Origin: Limisphaerales bacterium
GTDB lineage: Bacteria > Verrucomicrobiota > Verrucomicrobiia > Limisphaerales > AAA164-E04
DNA length: 64,000 bases
NCBI GenBank assembly: GCA_024761205.1
Contig: JAMASS010000004.1
Coordinates: 186,001 to 250,000 of the forward strand
Direction of reading: 5' to 3'
Each line of letters starts with the position of its first letter. Positions within the stretch are counted from its first letter, which is position 1. This document shows, one piece after another, positions 37,867 to 46,131 of this stretch. The translations under genes were made by a program, and so were the position numbers. Under the pieces are notes generated by a model. That model had not been told where the DNA came from. It searched no databases and worked only from the letters and a program-made list of their open reading frames with translations.

Positions 37867-38538
37867 ATGAAACTGATTCATACCATTCTGACGGCCCTCG
37901 TTGGCCTTGCCTCCCAAACCGCCCGAACCCTTCCCATCCTGCCCGTCATCAGGAATCATCCTAGAACGACAACAACGGGACTCGGTCTCGTTATCCTCAT
38001 CACAATCTTTGCCTTTTGGCCGCCGTCAAGCGGATCCGCCCAAGGCTCATTGCAACATTTTGTGACTTCCGTTAATCCGTGCTGGGTCAATAGTCCGCAT
38101 CACTGTCGAAGAGGCAGCAGTTGGAGTGGTTATCGTCGAGTCTGGCTTTGTGAAAAAGGGCTCTATGAGACAGAGTGTTCTTATATGTGCTCAGCCCATG
38201 CTTCCTATCTAAAGTGTCGACATGATGCGATGCAAGATTGCATCAGCGCCCGTGAAGCAGGGTACAGAGCATACTTAGGAGCATTTCTTGCGACAGTGCT
38301 CAAGGGTGTTCCACATGGCATCGCTACGGTCGGACTTACTCCTCTTGCCATTGGACAGTGGTGCGCAACGTTTGATGAAACCGTGAGAATTATTGTTGCA
38401 GAATGTTATCGCGCTTATGTGGATACGCGAAGGAATGCATCACGCACTATTCGGAGGGGTCTGTGGGGCATAGCGGAGTATGACCAGACAGACGATGATG
38501 AAAACGGATTTTGTGATGGATGCGAACGCTTGCGATGA
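37867..38538 (+). CDS. exported cysteine-containing protein of unknown function
   Basis: Not recognised. From the ATG at 37867 (MKLIHTILTALVGLASQTA) the 223-residue product has two hydrophobic N-terminal stretches (the second GLVILITIFAFWPPSSG), then a soluble domain with several cysteines in the order NPCWVNSPHHCRR, YETECSYMCSAHASYLKC, MQDCISAREAGY and CDGCERLR, which may form disulfides outside the cytoplasm. The start at 37867 is preferred over an upstream frame opening at 37786. It runs in the same direction as the next unknown gene, 58 bp apart, and the two end in a shared terminator, so they probably form one operon. Confidence 0.7.
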   Translation: MKLIHTILTALVGLASQTARTLPILPVIRNHPRTTTTGLGLVILITIFAFWPPSSGSAQGSLQHFVTSVNPCWVNSPHHCRRGSSWSGYRRVWLCEKGLYETECSYMCSAHASYLKCRHDAMQDCISAREAGYRAYLGAFLATVLKGVPHGIATVGLTPLAIGQWCATFDETVRIIVAECYRAYVDTRRNASRTIRRGLWGIAEYDQTDDDENGFCDGCERLR

Positions 38539-38596
38539 AGACCTTGTTCCCTTAGGATTCTGATTCTTAGGGCACAAATAGATGTGAGGGAACGCC

Positions 38597-39574
38597 ATGA
38601 TGGAGAATTGGATAGCATTATTTTTTGGTTTCGCTCCAATAGAGGCATTTACTGATTTTTTGTCATGGGTGCTCACTCCGAGAGGTTTTATCAAATTCCT
38701 TTGCCATGTTCTTTTTGTAGGAGGCACCATGATCATCAGCGGCTGGCTGTTCAAGCGGACTCCCTATTGGAAGCGGGAAGCTAAGTCCGGCCGCCGGGAT
38801 GAGGATTATCCGGGTTCGGTCTGCACTCCAAAGCAGAATCTTGGCTTGGTTCAATTATTTGCCATGGTGGCGGGGATGTTCTGTTTCTTGTTTTTTGACA
38901 GATGGTTTGGCTTGAGTCCCAAGTCTTCTCAAGAAAGGGTTGAGGATGAGGCGCCCATTGAGGTGATCACCCCGCCCCGCCCGTCACCGATTGAGGAGGA
39001 ACCCGGTGAGGAAGTCCGGAAAGTCGGGGCGGTTGAGGCAGTGTCGTGCTGTGGCGATTTGACCGAGGAGGAGCGCGCGCGGATGCTGGAGGCGCTTGAG
39101 GCAGTCTGGCAAAATCCGGTGAGCGCCTCGCCTGAAATGCTGGAGCGTTTGCCGCCGGAGAATGTTGTGGAAGAAGCCGTCACCGCATTTTCGGATTCGA
39201 AATCCGATGTTGAGGAGGAATTGCCGTTTGACTGGGGTGAAGTTCGTCTGCTCATGCTGGAACAGATGCCGGAAGGCTCGATGAAGGCAGCCGCGGCTTT
39301 GACGATGCTAGAGGCGGACGAGTTCATGGAAGCCATGAATCCGACGGAGGAGGCGATGCTGGAAGAATGGTTTCAGAGCTGGTGGAATCGAATGGTGGAA
39401 CGGAACCCCGATATGCCGACCGAGGGCATTGAGGGGGTGCTGATGCGCAAGGTCGTTGAGATGACCGCCGCTTTCAGCGTGAGCCGGAATCTCGAGGAAC
39501 TGCGGCAGATTGAAGCTGAAAACCCCATGCCCATGCCAAATTTGGGCGCGGGAGGGAAACCTGGCTGGGAATAG
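38597..39574 (+). CDS. membrane-anchored acidic protein of unknown function
   Basis: Not recognised. The 325-residue product has three hydrophobic segments in its first ~110 residues (for example GFIKFLCHVLFVGGTMIISG and GLVQLFAMVAGMFCFLFF), then a strongly acidic soluble part rich in Glu and Met with helical repeats (LTEEERARMLEALEAVW, LPFDWGEVRLLMLEQMPEGS, MEAMNPTEEAMLEEWF). The methionine- and glutamate-rich helical tail and N-terminal membrane anchor suggest a protein-protein interaction role at the membrane. It follows the cysteine-containing exported protein and precedes a strong terminator. Confidence 0.7.
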   Translation: MMENWIALFFGFAPIEAFTDFLSWVLTPRGFIKFLCHVLFVGGTMIISGWLFKRTPYWKREAKSGRRDEDYPGSVCTPKQNLGLVQLFAMVAGMFCFLFFDRWFGLSPKSSQERVEDEAPIEVITPPRPSPIEEEPGEEVRKVGAVEAVSCCGDLTEEERARMLEALEAVWQNPVSASPEMLERLPPENVVEEAVTAFSDSKSDVEEELPFDWGEVRLLMLEQMPEGSMKAAAALTMLEADEFMEAMNPTEEAMLEEWFQSWWNRMVERNPDMPTEGIEGVLMRKVVEMTAAFSVSRNLEELRQIEAENPMPMPNLGAGGKPGWE

Positions 39575-39597
39575 AATAGGCAAGGAAATCGAGAGTG

Positions 39598-39640
39598 ACG
39601 CCCGCTTCGGATTATTCCGGGGCGGGCGTTTTTTTTGGGA
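39598..39640 (+). terminator. rho-independent terminator
   Basis: acgcccgc / gcgggcgt stem closing a 15-base loop and followed by eight T residues, 24 bp after the stop of the unknown membrane protein. Confidence 0.85.
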
Positions 39641-39863
39641 GGGGGTTTTTTGGTTGCGGCGGAAAAGAATACGCTTGAAAGGGTTGGCGGGCTTTTGAAT
39701 CTTTGAGGCGATGGCAGTGGAAAATGAAAGGGGCGCAAGCCGCGCGGGAGTATTTGTCGGTGTCGGCAAAGTGTCGGTTGCCCTTGCCGGAGATTTGCGG
39801 GGGCACATGGATGAAGCCCCACGGTTGCGCTTTCAACGACAGGTTTAAGGAAGGAACGGATGG

Positions 39864-40748
39864 ATGATTTTGACAGGAATTGCAGATGAGGCGGGTGCGT
39901 TGATTGATACGCAGATCAAAGCGACCAAGGAACTAGGCTGGAAACATATTGAGGCGAGGTCGGTCGAGGTGGAGGGATTTTCCAAGGCCAATCTTCACGA
40001 TATCGACGATGCTGCGTTTGATATTGTTGAGCAGAAGCTTAAAGACGCTAGTGTTGAGATCTATGCCTTCGGGTCTATCATCGCCAATTGGGGAAAGAAG
40101 GTCGATGATCCGTTTGATTTGTCAGATGTCGAACGAGCGATTCCGCGCATGCAACGCTTGGGGACGAAGTTCGTGCGAATCATGAGTTATGCGGTACGTG
40201 AGGGGGATGACCAAATGGAGGAAGAGCGCTTTGGGCGAGTGAATGAAATCACGAAGCGGTTCCTTGATGCCGGGCTCACGCCGATGCACGAGAATTGTAT
40301 GAATTACGGGGGGATGAGTTGGCAGCATGCGCAGAAGTTGCTGGAGCATGTGCCTGGTTTGAAGTGGGTATTTGATACGGCCAATCCGGTGTTTAACGAT
40401 GATCGAAGCAAACCCGCGCCGTATCCGAAACAGGATCCGTGGGAGTTTTGGACGAACATCAAGGAGCATGTGGTGCATATCCACATCAAGGATGCGATTT
40501 GGCGTCCGGAGAAGAACGATGCGGAGTACACGCTTCCGGGAGACGGCGATGCGGCGGTGAAACGGATTCTGAAGGATGCGTTTGCTGGCGGGTATGACGC
40601 TGGAATCTCGATTGAGCCGCACATGGCGGTGGTCTTTCACGATGACTCGAAGACAGCTTCTGACGAGGAGGTCTATGACAGCTACATTCGTTATGGAAAG
40701 CGGATGATGGAGGCCATCGACGAGGTGAAAGAAGAACTGGCAAATTAG
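39864..40748 (+). CDS. sugar phosphate isomerase/epimerase (xylose isomerase-like TIM barrel)
   Basis: Metal-dependent isomerase/epimerase of the AP-endonuclease-2/xylose isomerase-like superfamily. The strands carry the expected ligands: Glu and His in TPMHENCMNYGG, Asp in KWVFDTANPVFN, His in VVHIHIKDAIW and Glu in AGISIEPHM. 294 residues, normal length, complete. The substrate (keto-sugars or inositol derivatives are typical) cannot be read from the sequence. It precedes a UbiD-like decarboxylase by 115 bp. Confidence 0.9.
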   Translation: MILTGIADEAGALIDTQIKATKELGWKHIEARSVEVEGFSKANLHDIDDAAFDIVEQKLKDASVEIYAFGSIIANWGKKVDDPFDLSDVERAIPRMQRLGTKFVRIMSYAVREGDDQMEEERFGRVNEITKRFLDAGLTPMHENCMNYGGMSWQHAQKLLEHVPGLKWVFDTANPVFNDDRSKPAPYPKQDPWEFWTNIKEHVVHIHIKDAIWRPEKNDAEYTLPGDGDAAVKRILKDAFAGGYDAGISIEPHMAVVFHDDSKTASDEEVYDSYIRYGKRMMEAIDEVKEELAN

Positions 40749-40862
40749 ATTTTGGGAATTTCTGACAGGATTGACATAATTTATAGGATGGATTTCATCC
40801 TGCCCTCCATTTCTTCCCCTAACTTTGCTTTTGCCTAGGGGCTCTGTTAGGTTCCTCTCGGC
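40749..40862. repeat. dispersed 'acaggattgac' repeat
   Basis: ctgacaggattgacataatttataggatgg at 40761-40790 belongs to the same repeat type as 24.07 and 26.84 kb. Confidence 0.4.
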
Positions 40863-42371
40863 ATGGCGTATGACTCGTTCAGTCATTTTCTTCAGGCGCT
40901 AGATGAGGCGGGAGAGTTAATCCGGGTTCCTGATCCGGTCGCTACAGAGTTGGAGATTACGGCGCTGGTGGATCGGGAGATGAAACAGCCCGAGGGGGGG
41001 CGTGCCTTGTTGATTGAGCGTCCCACGGTCGATGGTGAGATTTCACCTTTTCCTGTGGCGGTTAATACGCTGGGGTCTTACCGTCGGATGGCTTTGTGTT
41101 TTCAGGCGGATTCGGTGGAGACTGCGGCAGCGGAATTGGGTTCGCTGATGAAAGCGAAACCGCCGACAGGGGTGCGGGAGGCAATGAAGTTGCTGACGAC
41201 CGCTCTGGAACTGCGGCACGCCAAGCCGAAGATCGTCAAGAGAGGGGCTTGCCAGGAGGTAGTTCACCGATTTGACGATTCGGGCGGTGAGTGTCCGATC
41301 TCTTCCGATTGTCCGACATTGTTGAATATGCCCATTCTCAAATGTTGGCCGGAGGATGGCGGGCGCTTCATTACGCTTCCCTGTGTGGTCACCAAGGATC
41401 CGGTGACTGGGGAACGCAATGTCGGGATGTATCGGATTCAGATCTACGATTCCCAAACCACGGGCATGCATTGGCAGCTGCAAAAGGTGGGCGCGCGGCA
41501 TGGTTGTCAATACTATGAGACGGGGACCCGCATGCCGGTAAGCATCTTCATTGGCGGAGATCCCGTGTATCCGTTCTGCGCGACCGCTCCCATGCCGGAT
41601 GGTCTGGATGAGTTTTTGTTGGCGGGCTATTTGCGGAAGCGGTCGGTGGAACTTGTAAAGTGTTTGACGAGTAACCTCGAGGCACCGGCTAGTGCGGACT
41701 TTGTGATCGAGGGGTATGTTGATCCGACGGAGCCGCTGCGACCGGAAGGTCCCTTCGGAGACCATACCGGCTTCTATACCTTAAAGGAGCCGTATCCCGT
41801 TTTTCACGTGACGGCAATTACACATCGGAAGGATGCGGTGTATCCGGCAACGATCGTGGGGATTCCGCCCATGGAGGATTTTTATATTGGCGCGGCGAGT
41901 GTGAAATTGTTTTTGCCCATCTTGCAGATGAATTTTCCGGAGATCGTGGATATTGCCTTACCGGCAGAGGGGGTGTTTCACAATCTCGTCTTCGTGAGCA
42001 TTCGGAAGACGTATCCGATGCAGGCGTACAAGATCATGCACGGTCTGTGGGGGATGGGACAGATGATGTTTACGAAGTATTTTGTGATTGTGGATGATGA
42101 TGTGGATGTGCATGACACAAGTCAGGTTTTGTTCAGGCTGTGTGCGAATACGGATCCGAAGCGGGATAGCATTGTAACCAAGGGGCCGGCGGATGTTTTG
42201 GATCATGCGACGGATGCGATTGGGCGTGGGTCCAAGATGGGGTTTGATGCGACCCGCAAACTGGCGAGCGAGGGATTTGCAAGAGAGTGGCCGCCCCTGA
42301 TCCGGATGGACCCTGCGGTTCAGTCTCGAATGGACCGCCTGTGGGAATCGCTGGCGAGGCGAGTTCCCTGA
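40863..42371 (+). CDS. UbiD-family decarboxylase
   Basis: Prenylated-FMN-dependent reversible (de)carboxylase of the UbiD family, which acts on aromatic or alpha,beta-unsaturated acids in quinone or aromatic metabolism. Conserved stretches are VALIDREM-like near the start, FITLPCVVTKDPVTGERNVG, the active-site region RPEGPFGDHTGFYTLKEPYP and GIPPMEDFYIG. 502 residues, complete. The partner flavin prenyltransferase (UbiX) is not in the window. Menaquinone synthesis by the futalosine route is a possible context in this phylum. Confidence 0.92.
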   Translation: MAYDSFSHFLQALDEAGELIRVPDPVATELEITALVDREMKQPEGGRALLIERPTVDGEISPFPVAVNTLGSYRRMALCFQADSVETAAAELGSLMKAKPPTGVREAMKLLTTALELRHAKPKIVKRGACQEVVHRFDDSGGECPISSDCPTLLNMPILKCWPEDGGRFITLPCVVTKDPVTGERNVGMYRIQIYDSQTTGMHWQLQKVGARHGCQYYETGTRMPVSIFIGGDPVYPFCATAPMPDGLDEFLLAGYLRKRSVELVKCLTSNLEAPASADFVIEGYVDPTEPLRPEGPFGDHTGFYTLKEPYPVFHVTAITHRKDAVYPATIVGIPPMEDFYIGAASVKLFLPILQMNFPEIVDIALPAEGVFHNLVFVSIRKTYPMQAYKIMHGLWGMGQMMFTKYFVIVDDDVDVHDTSQVLFRLCANTDPKRDSIVTKGPADVLDHATDAIGRGSKMGFDATRKLASEGFAREWPPLIRMDPAVQSRMDRLWESLARRVP

Positions 42372-42375
42372 ACCT

Positions 42376-43168
42376 CGGCGGTACTTGGGCGGATACGAGA
42401 TAAAAACCCCGGAAGCGATTTGCTTCCGAGGCGGTTTCGGGTGTTCTCGCGTTGCTGTGACGCTGTCCGAAGACGGCCTCAGGCGACTCTAAGCCCACAA
42501 CGGCTACTCGTCGGCGAAGCGCCCGCCAGGCCAGCCCCACTTTCATGCGTTCGCGCCACCTCCCCTTTGGCGCTCCCGTGTAACGGGCCTTCGCCGCCCT
42601 GAACTCCTCATCCAACCAATCCTCATCCGTCAGCAATTTGTCGCCGAGCAGGAGAATACCGGTTGACTCGTCGCCGAGAAACTTTTCGCCGGGCCGCATG
42701 TCGGTTTCCAAAAAGTCAATGCGGAATAACTCATCAATCAATTCCGGTTCCTTAATTTGGGCAGCAAAAGCCATCTCCCGCTGCGGGTAGCCCGTCGCCA
42801 CTCTTCTACGCCATAGCCGTGTTCCATCATAAGGTCATGACTTGCCGAAACACGGGATCGTCACGCCGCGAAGAATCCAGAAAACACTTAATGTCCCGAT
42901 GATAGGCAACCTTCCTGAGATATTCGGGATCCCGGTTGTCCGGGTCGTAGTATTCGTCCGGATATTCCCTGATGAGCCGTTCGCGCTCCGCCCGAGCCGC
43001 CGAGATTTGCCTAGGCGAGGGAATCTCCAACTTCGGGGGCCACGCTGTCGGTGGCGGGGACGCCGCCGTGAGGGCGGGCGGCGTGTCCGCTTCCGGCCCG
43101 TCGCTCATGTTGTCGTTTTCAAGGAAGAACAAAACCGGACTCAAAGTCGCCAAAACGAGGGCGAGCAC
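42376..43168 (-). pseudogene. exported charged protein of unknown function, two frameshifts
   Basis: Starts with ATG 43168 and a signal anchor (MLALVLATLSPVLFF), then a Pro/Ala-rich linker and PRQISAARAERERLIREYPD, YHRDIKCFLDSSRRDDPVFR. The frame ends at a TGA (42827) but continues with MMEHGYGVEEWRRAT in a second and YPQREMAFAAQIKEPELIDE in a third frame, then MRPGEKFLGDESTGILLLGD. The joined protein looks real, so this is a gene with two small indels (mutation or sequencing error). Its frame runs on into DNA antisense to the UbiD gene, so the true stop is unclear. No family recognised. Confidence 0.6.
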
Positions 43169-43302
43169 CCTCAGCCAATAGATTGTTTTGGGAATTACAT
43201 ACTTGACACCACAGGAGGGAGTAAAGGCTGTTTTAACCAGAATTGGAAATTGACAAAGAATAAATCTTGCATTTGAACATTTAAGTATTAAAATTTGGAG
43301 TC
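43169..43302. other. AT-rich intergenic stretch with a 17-bp shared sequence
   Basis: Holds ttgggaattacatactt (43188-43204), identical to 33436-33452, followed by an AT-rich region without genes. Confidence 0.4.
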
Positions 43303-43472
43303 AATCAACATCGCTCCAGCCCCAAAGGGTAAAAGTCACCGGTCTGGCGTTGTTGCGGTAGTAGCCTTCCACGGTGGCGCCCTGCGGCAGGAAGAGATGC
43401 CAGTTTGGAGCCGTTATGCCAAGACCCTGGGAGCCTGACGTGAAAATGATCGCGTCCTCGGCAACGCGAACT
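43303..43472 (-). pseudogene. C-terminal remnant of an unknown exported protein
   Basis: A minus-strand frame without start reads AEDAIIFTSGSQGLGITAPN, WHLFLPQGATVEGYYRNNAR and VTFTLWGWSDVD before a stop. The beta-rich, aromatic composition resembles the end of extracellular or phage tail-like proteins. It lies directly downstream of dispersed repeat 1 in the minus-strand sense. Confidence 0.5.
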
Positions 43473-43715
43473 TAAACGCAACCACGCCGGGCTGTTGTTA
43501 CTACGCTACGCAACAGAGTTGCGAAGTGTTCTCGCCTTTTCGCCCGAGCAACGGGGAAGCTTGCCCCCCGCCGTTGCCTTGATCAAGCATATCGGGCTGA
43601 GCGATCCGACTTTGACCGAATCGCATAGTGCAGTAACGGGAGCGAAAACAAGTGAAGGTGAAGGGCGGGTCAACGCCCAAATCGCATTTTCGGCAATTTT
43701 TTCGCGAGGTCGGAA
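43473..43715. repeat. dispersed repeat family 1, copy 1 (~240 bp)
   Basis: Aligns along its length with 54068-54310: shared blocks are acgcaac-a-cgccgggc-gttgtta, tacgcaacaga, ttctcgcc-tttgccc, cgttgc-ttgat, gcatagtgc-taacggga and ca-cgcatttycggca. On the minus strand both copies keep an open frame ending KARTLRNSVA (copy 1) or KTARTLRNSVA (copy 2), although the upstream parts diverge. Whether it is a mobile, regulatory or coding unit is unknown. Confidence 0.75.
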
Positions 43716-43853
43716 AGAAGGCGGCGAGGCGGTCAAAAAGAGCCATTCGTCGGTGGGGTATCGGTGGGGTTGCCTATGGGTTGCGGTGGGGTATCGGTTC
43801 AGTTGCGGTTCGGCGGGGGTGGTGTCGGGATTTTTTTGCGCGAGGTTTGAAGG
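43716..43853. other. short region between repeat 1 and the parvulin gene
   Basis: Gly/Val-rich + strand frame without similarity; nothing recognised. Confidence 0.3.
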
Positions 43854-44834
43854 TTAGTAGTAGCGAACAAATGCCTTTTTTCGGAGTGTTGATATCCATT
43901 GCTTTTGCAGTCGATTCCGCTCTTCGGCGCGGAGCGTTTTTTCGATATCCTGTCGCACTTCCGCCAAAGGTTGCGGTTCTGCGGCACGGTGGCCATCTAT
44001 GTGCATTAGGTAGCAACCTTCGTCTTTGCGGATGACTTCGCTGACTGTTTTTGGCTTTAAGGAGAAGGCGATCTCGGCGAGGTCCTCGCGCAGGACGGAT
44101 CTCTCGACCCAGCCCCAATCACCGCCATTGGATCGTTGTGAGCCATTATGATAGACGGAAGCCATGTCTGCGAAAGAGGCACCGGATTGTATCTTGGAGC
44201 GAATTTCTTGCAGGAGCCTCTCGGAGGCTTGGTCATCGCCGGGCTGGTGGCGGAGGAAAATCATGCGGAGCCGAATCCGTTCTTCCTGTTGGTATTTGTC
44301 GATATTCTCCTGATAGTAACGCTCGATTTCAAAAGGAGAAACGAGAACGACGGAATTAACGTTGCGGGCGGTTAGAGCGTCGACGATGACTTGTTGGCGG
44401 ATACTCTTGCGGAAGGTTTCGTAAGTGATGCCGCGCGCTTGAAGGGTTTTGGTGAGGGTGAGGTGATCACCGAATTGGCGACGGACTCGGTCTTTCACTT
44501 GCTCATCGATCACACTCTCAGGCAGTGAATACCCTTCGGATTCGAATTCGTTGATGATGAGTTGTCGGTCAATGAGAGTTTCCAAGGCGTTTTGACGAAC
44601 TTCGTTCACTTTCTGCTGCAGGGCCACCGGATCGTGCCCGAATTGACGGAACAGCTCTTCTTCTAGCGGAGCGGTTTGGATCTTGATGTCGTCCACGGTG
44701 ATCGGTGTTTCGTAGACCATGGCCACGACAGCATTAAGGAGTTCTGAGGCGGCGGACGTAGGTTTGGCGATTGTGATGGCAACGGAGATGACGAGCAGCG
44801 ACAGCTTTCTGAGAAGCAGGGTGGTGAATGGCAT
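43854..44834 (-). CDS. parvulin-type peptidyl-prolyl isomerase (SurA/PpiC family)
   Basis: Periplasmic chaperone and prolyl isomerase for outer-membrane or exported proteins. A signal peptide (MPFTTLLLRKLSLLVISVAIT) precedes a SurA N-like helical domain (ETLIDRQLIINEFESEGYSL) and a parvulin domain with RIRLRMIFLRHQPGDD, FADMASVYHNGSQRSNGGDW and IAFSLKPKTVSEVIRKDEGC. A short basic C-terminus follows. 326 residues, one parvulin repeat only, complete. Its minus-strand stop is close to dispersed repeat 1. Confidence 0.9.
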   Translation of the reverse strand: MPFTTLLLRKLSLLVISVAITIAKPTSAASELLNAVVAMVYETPITVDDIKIQTAPLEEELFRQFGHDPVALQQKVNEVRQNALETLIDRQLIINEFESEGYSLPESVIDEQVKDRVRRQFGDHLTLTKTLQARGITYETFRKSIRQQVIVDALTARNVNSVVLVSPFEIERYYQENIDKYQQEERIRLRMIFLRHQPGDDQASERLLQEIRSKIQSGASFADMASVYHNGSQRSNGGDWGWVERSVLREDLAEIAFSLKPKTVSEVIRKDEGCYLMHIDGHRAAEPQPLAEVRQDIEKTLRAEERNRLQKQWISTLRKKAFVRYY

Positions 44835-45232
44835 AGGTTTTTGACGATCCGAGCTTTGTTGGGTTTTGGCGTCCTTGGCGGCCCGAAAGAATGGCCATGC
44901 GCCGTGTTAATCAGCTGTCGGTTAATATAGGAAATGTGGCTAGTCGGTCAAGCAGGTAGGGGAGATTCAAACCGGCTGAATCGGTTTGAATCCCCAAGTT
45001 TTAGGCCGGAAGTGAGGCCAAGCATAGGCAAGACCTTGAGTTCGGAACAGGGGGGCGCGCAATTCACTTTCGAGAATCGCCCGCCTCCGTCGCAAAAAAA
45101 AAATCATTTTTCCTTCTTGACGGATTCCGCCCGAGATGGTTTGCTAGAGAAGATTTCTCAGCAAACAGCATTACAGGAGCTAGGGAATAAAAGAACAGAG
45201 CAAGCGCAACCGTTTAATTAAGAGGCTACATT
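44835..45232. other. divergent intergenic region with likely promoters
   Basis: Separates the parvulin (minus) and PEP-CTERM (plus) genes. A TTGACG hexamer at about 45117 and AT-rich DNA downstream could be the promoter of the PEP-CTERM gene, but spacing to a good -10 is poor. Confidence 0.35.
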
Positions 45233-46018
45233 ATGGACCCTAAAACCGAATTATTCACCGGATATTCACGGGGGTATCCCTTCAAGCCCGCTGTTCAGGA
45301 GCGGGCAGGTCAATGGATTAAACTCACCATGGTCGCCCTGCTGACCGCCCTCGCCCTCCCATCCGCCGCCCTCGCCCAACCCAGGGAGGCTGTCAGCAAC
45401 CACCGCAGCAATCAAGGCATCTTTAGTTTGGACAGAAACACTTGGGCGGCGACGACATCATTCACCGTCGGCCCGCTTCCCGCCGACGCGGCGACAGATG
45501 CATGGGAATTGGTTAAGGTGAGGGCGTGGTTTAATAGAACCGAAGGTAATCCCCCACCTATCGTCGCCGGAATTTACAGCGAAGATAGTCGCGGCGAGAG
45601 GAAGGAGCTCGCATTCTTAAGATTCCTCAAAGATGGTCGCACTGTTCCAATAGAGATAAGGGACAGGGGATGGTATGATTTTTACCCGGAAAGCTCGGCG
45701 GGTCTGGGGTCTGGGGCTGGTACTCTCCGCTTGGAACCGGGTGAGACCTATTGGCTGCAGTATTCGTCGCCTAGTGCTGAACATCTTAGTGTAAGGTACA
45801 GGATTTCGAACACATTGGACGGTACCGAGAGAGGTCTGGATGGATGGTCGATTGGCAACATAAGAAAGGGTGCGGGACGCACTTCGAATCGGCCTCTTCA
45901 ATTCAGTGTGACGGTGTTGCCAGAGCCCTCGGAGTATGCGCTTTTCTTTGCATTGGGCTTGGGCGCCTTCGCTATTTGGCATCGGCGGCGTCAACGAGGG
46001 CAGCAGGCCGCCGCCTAG
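45233..46018 (+). CDS. PEP-CTERM sorted exported protein
   Basis: Exported protein with a long N-terminal signal (hydrophobic core VALLTALALPSAALA) and a C-terminal PEP-CTERM sorting signal: LPEPSEYALFFALGLGAFAI followed by the basic cluster WHRRRQRG. Such proteins are processed by exosortase and often linked to exopolysaccharide; no exosortase gene is in the window. The ~190-residue body has no recognised domain. It is followed by a strong terminator, so it is transcribed alone. Confidence 0.88.
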   Translation: MDPKTELFTGYSRGYPFKPAVQERAGQWIKLTMVALLTALALPSAALAQPREAVSNHRSNQGIFSLDRNTWAATTSFTVGPLPADAATDAWELVKVRAWFNRTEGNPPPIVAGIYSEDSRGERKELAFLRFLKDGRTVPIEIRDRGWYDFYPESSAGLGSGAGTLRLEPGETYWLQYSSPSAEHLSVRYRISNTLDGTERGLDGWSIGNIRKGAGRTSNRPLQFSVTVLPEPSEYALFFALGLGAFAIWHRRRQRGQQAAA

Positions 46019-46046
46019 CAGTTTTCCCCCCCCGCCATCAACCCCG

Positions 46047-46078
46047 GGGCAGCCTCGAAAGGGGCTGCCCTTTTTTTT
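46047..46078 (+). terminator. rho-independent terminator
   Basis: gggcagcc / ggctgccc stem with an 8-base loop and eight T residues, 28 bp after the PEP-CTERM stop. Confidence 0.9.
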
Positions 46079-46131
46079 GCGCCCCCATGGTCAAGCGTTT
46101 TGGGTGAAATGGCGCGTTTCATTTCTGAGGA

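Noticed and set aside
42133-42801. 222-codon minus frame as a separate gene
   Set aside because: Its 3' part is antisense to the end of the intact UbiD gene, and its 5' part is the continuation of the 43168 gene after two frameshifts.
33436-43204. 17-bp exact repeat ttgggaattacatactt at 33436 and 43188 as transposon ends
   Set aside because: One 17-bp match in 64 kb is only mildly unlikely by chance, the flanks do not align and no element boundary fits both sites.
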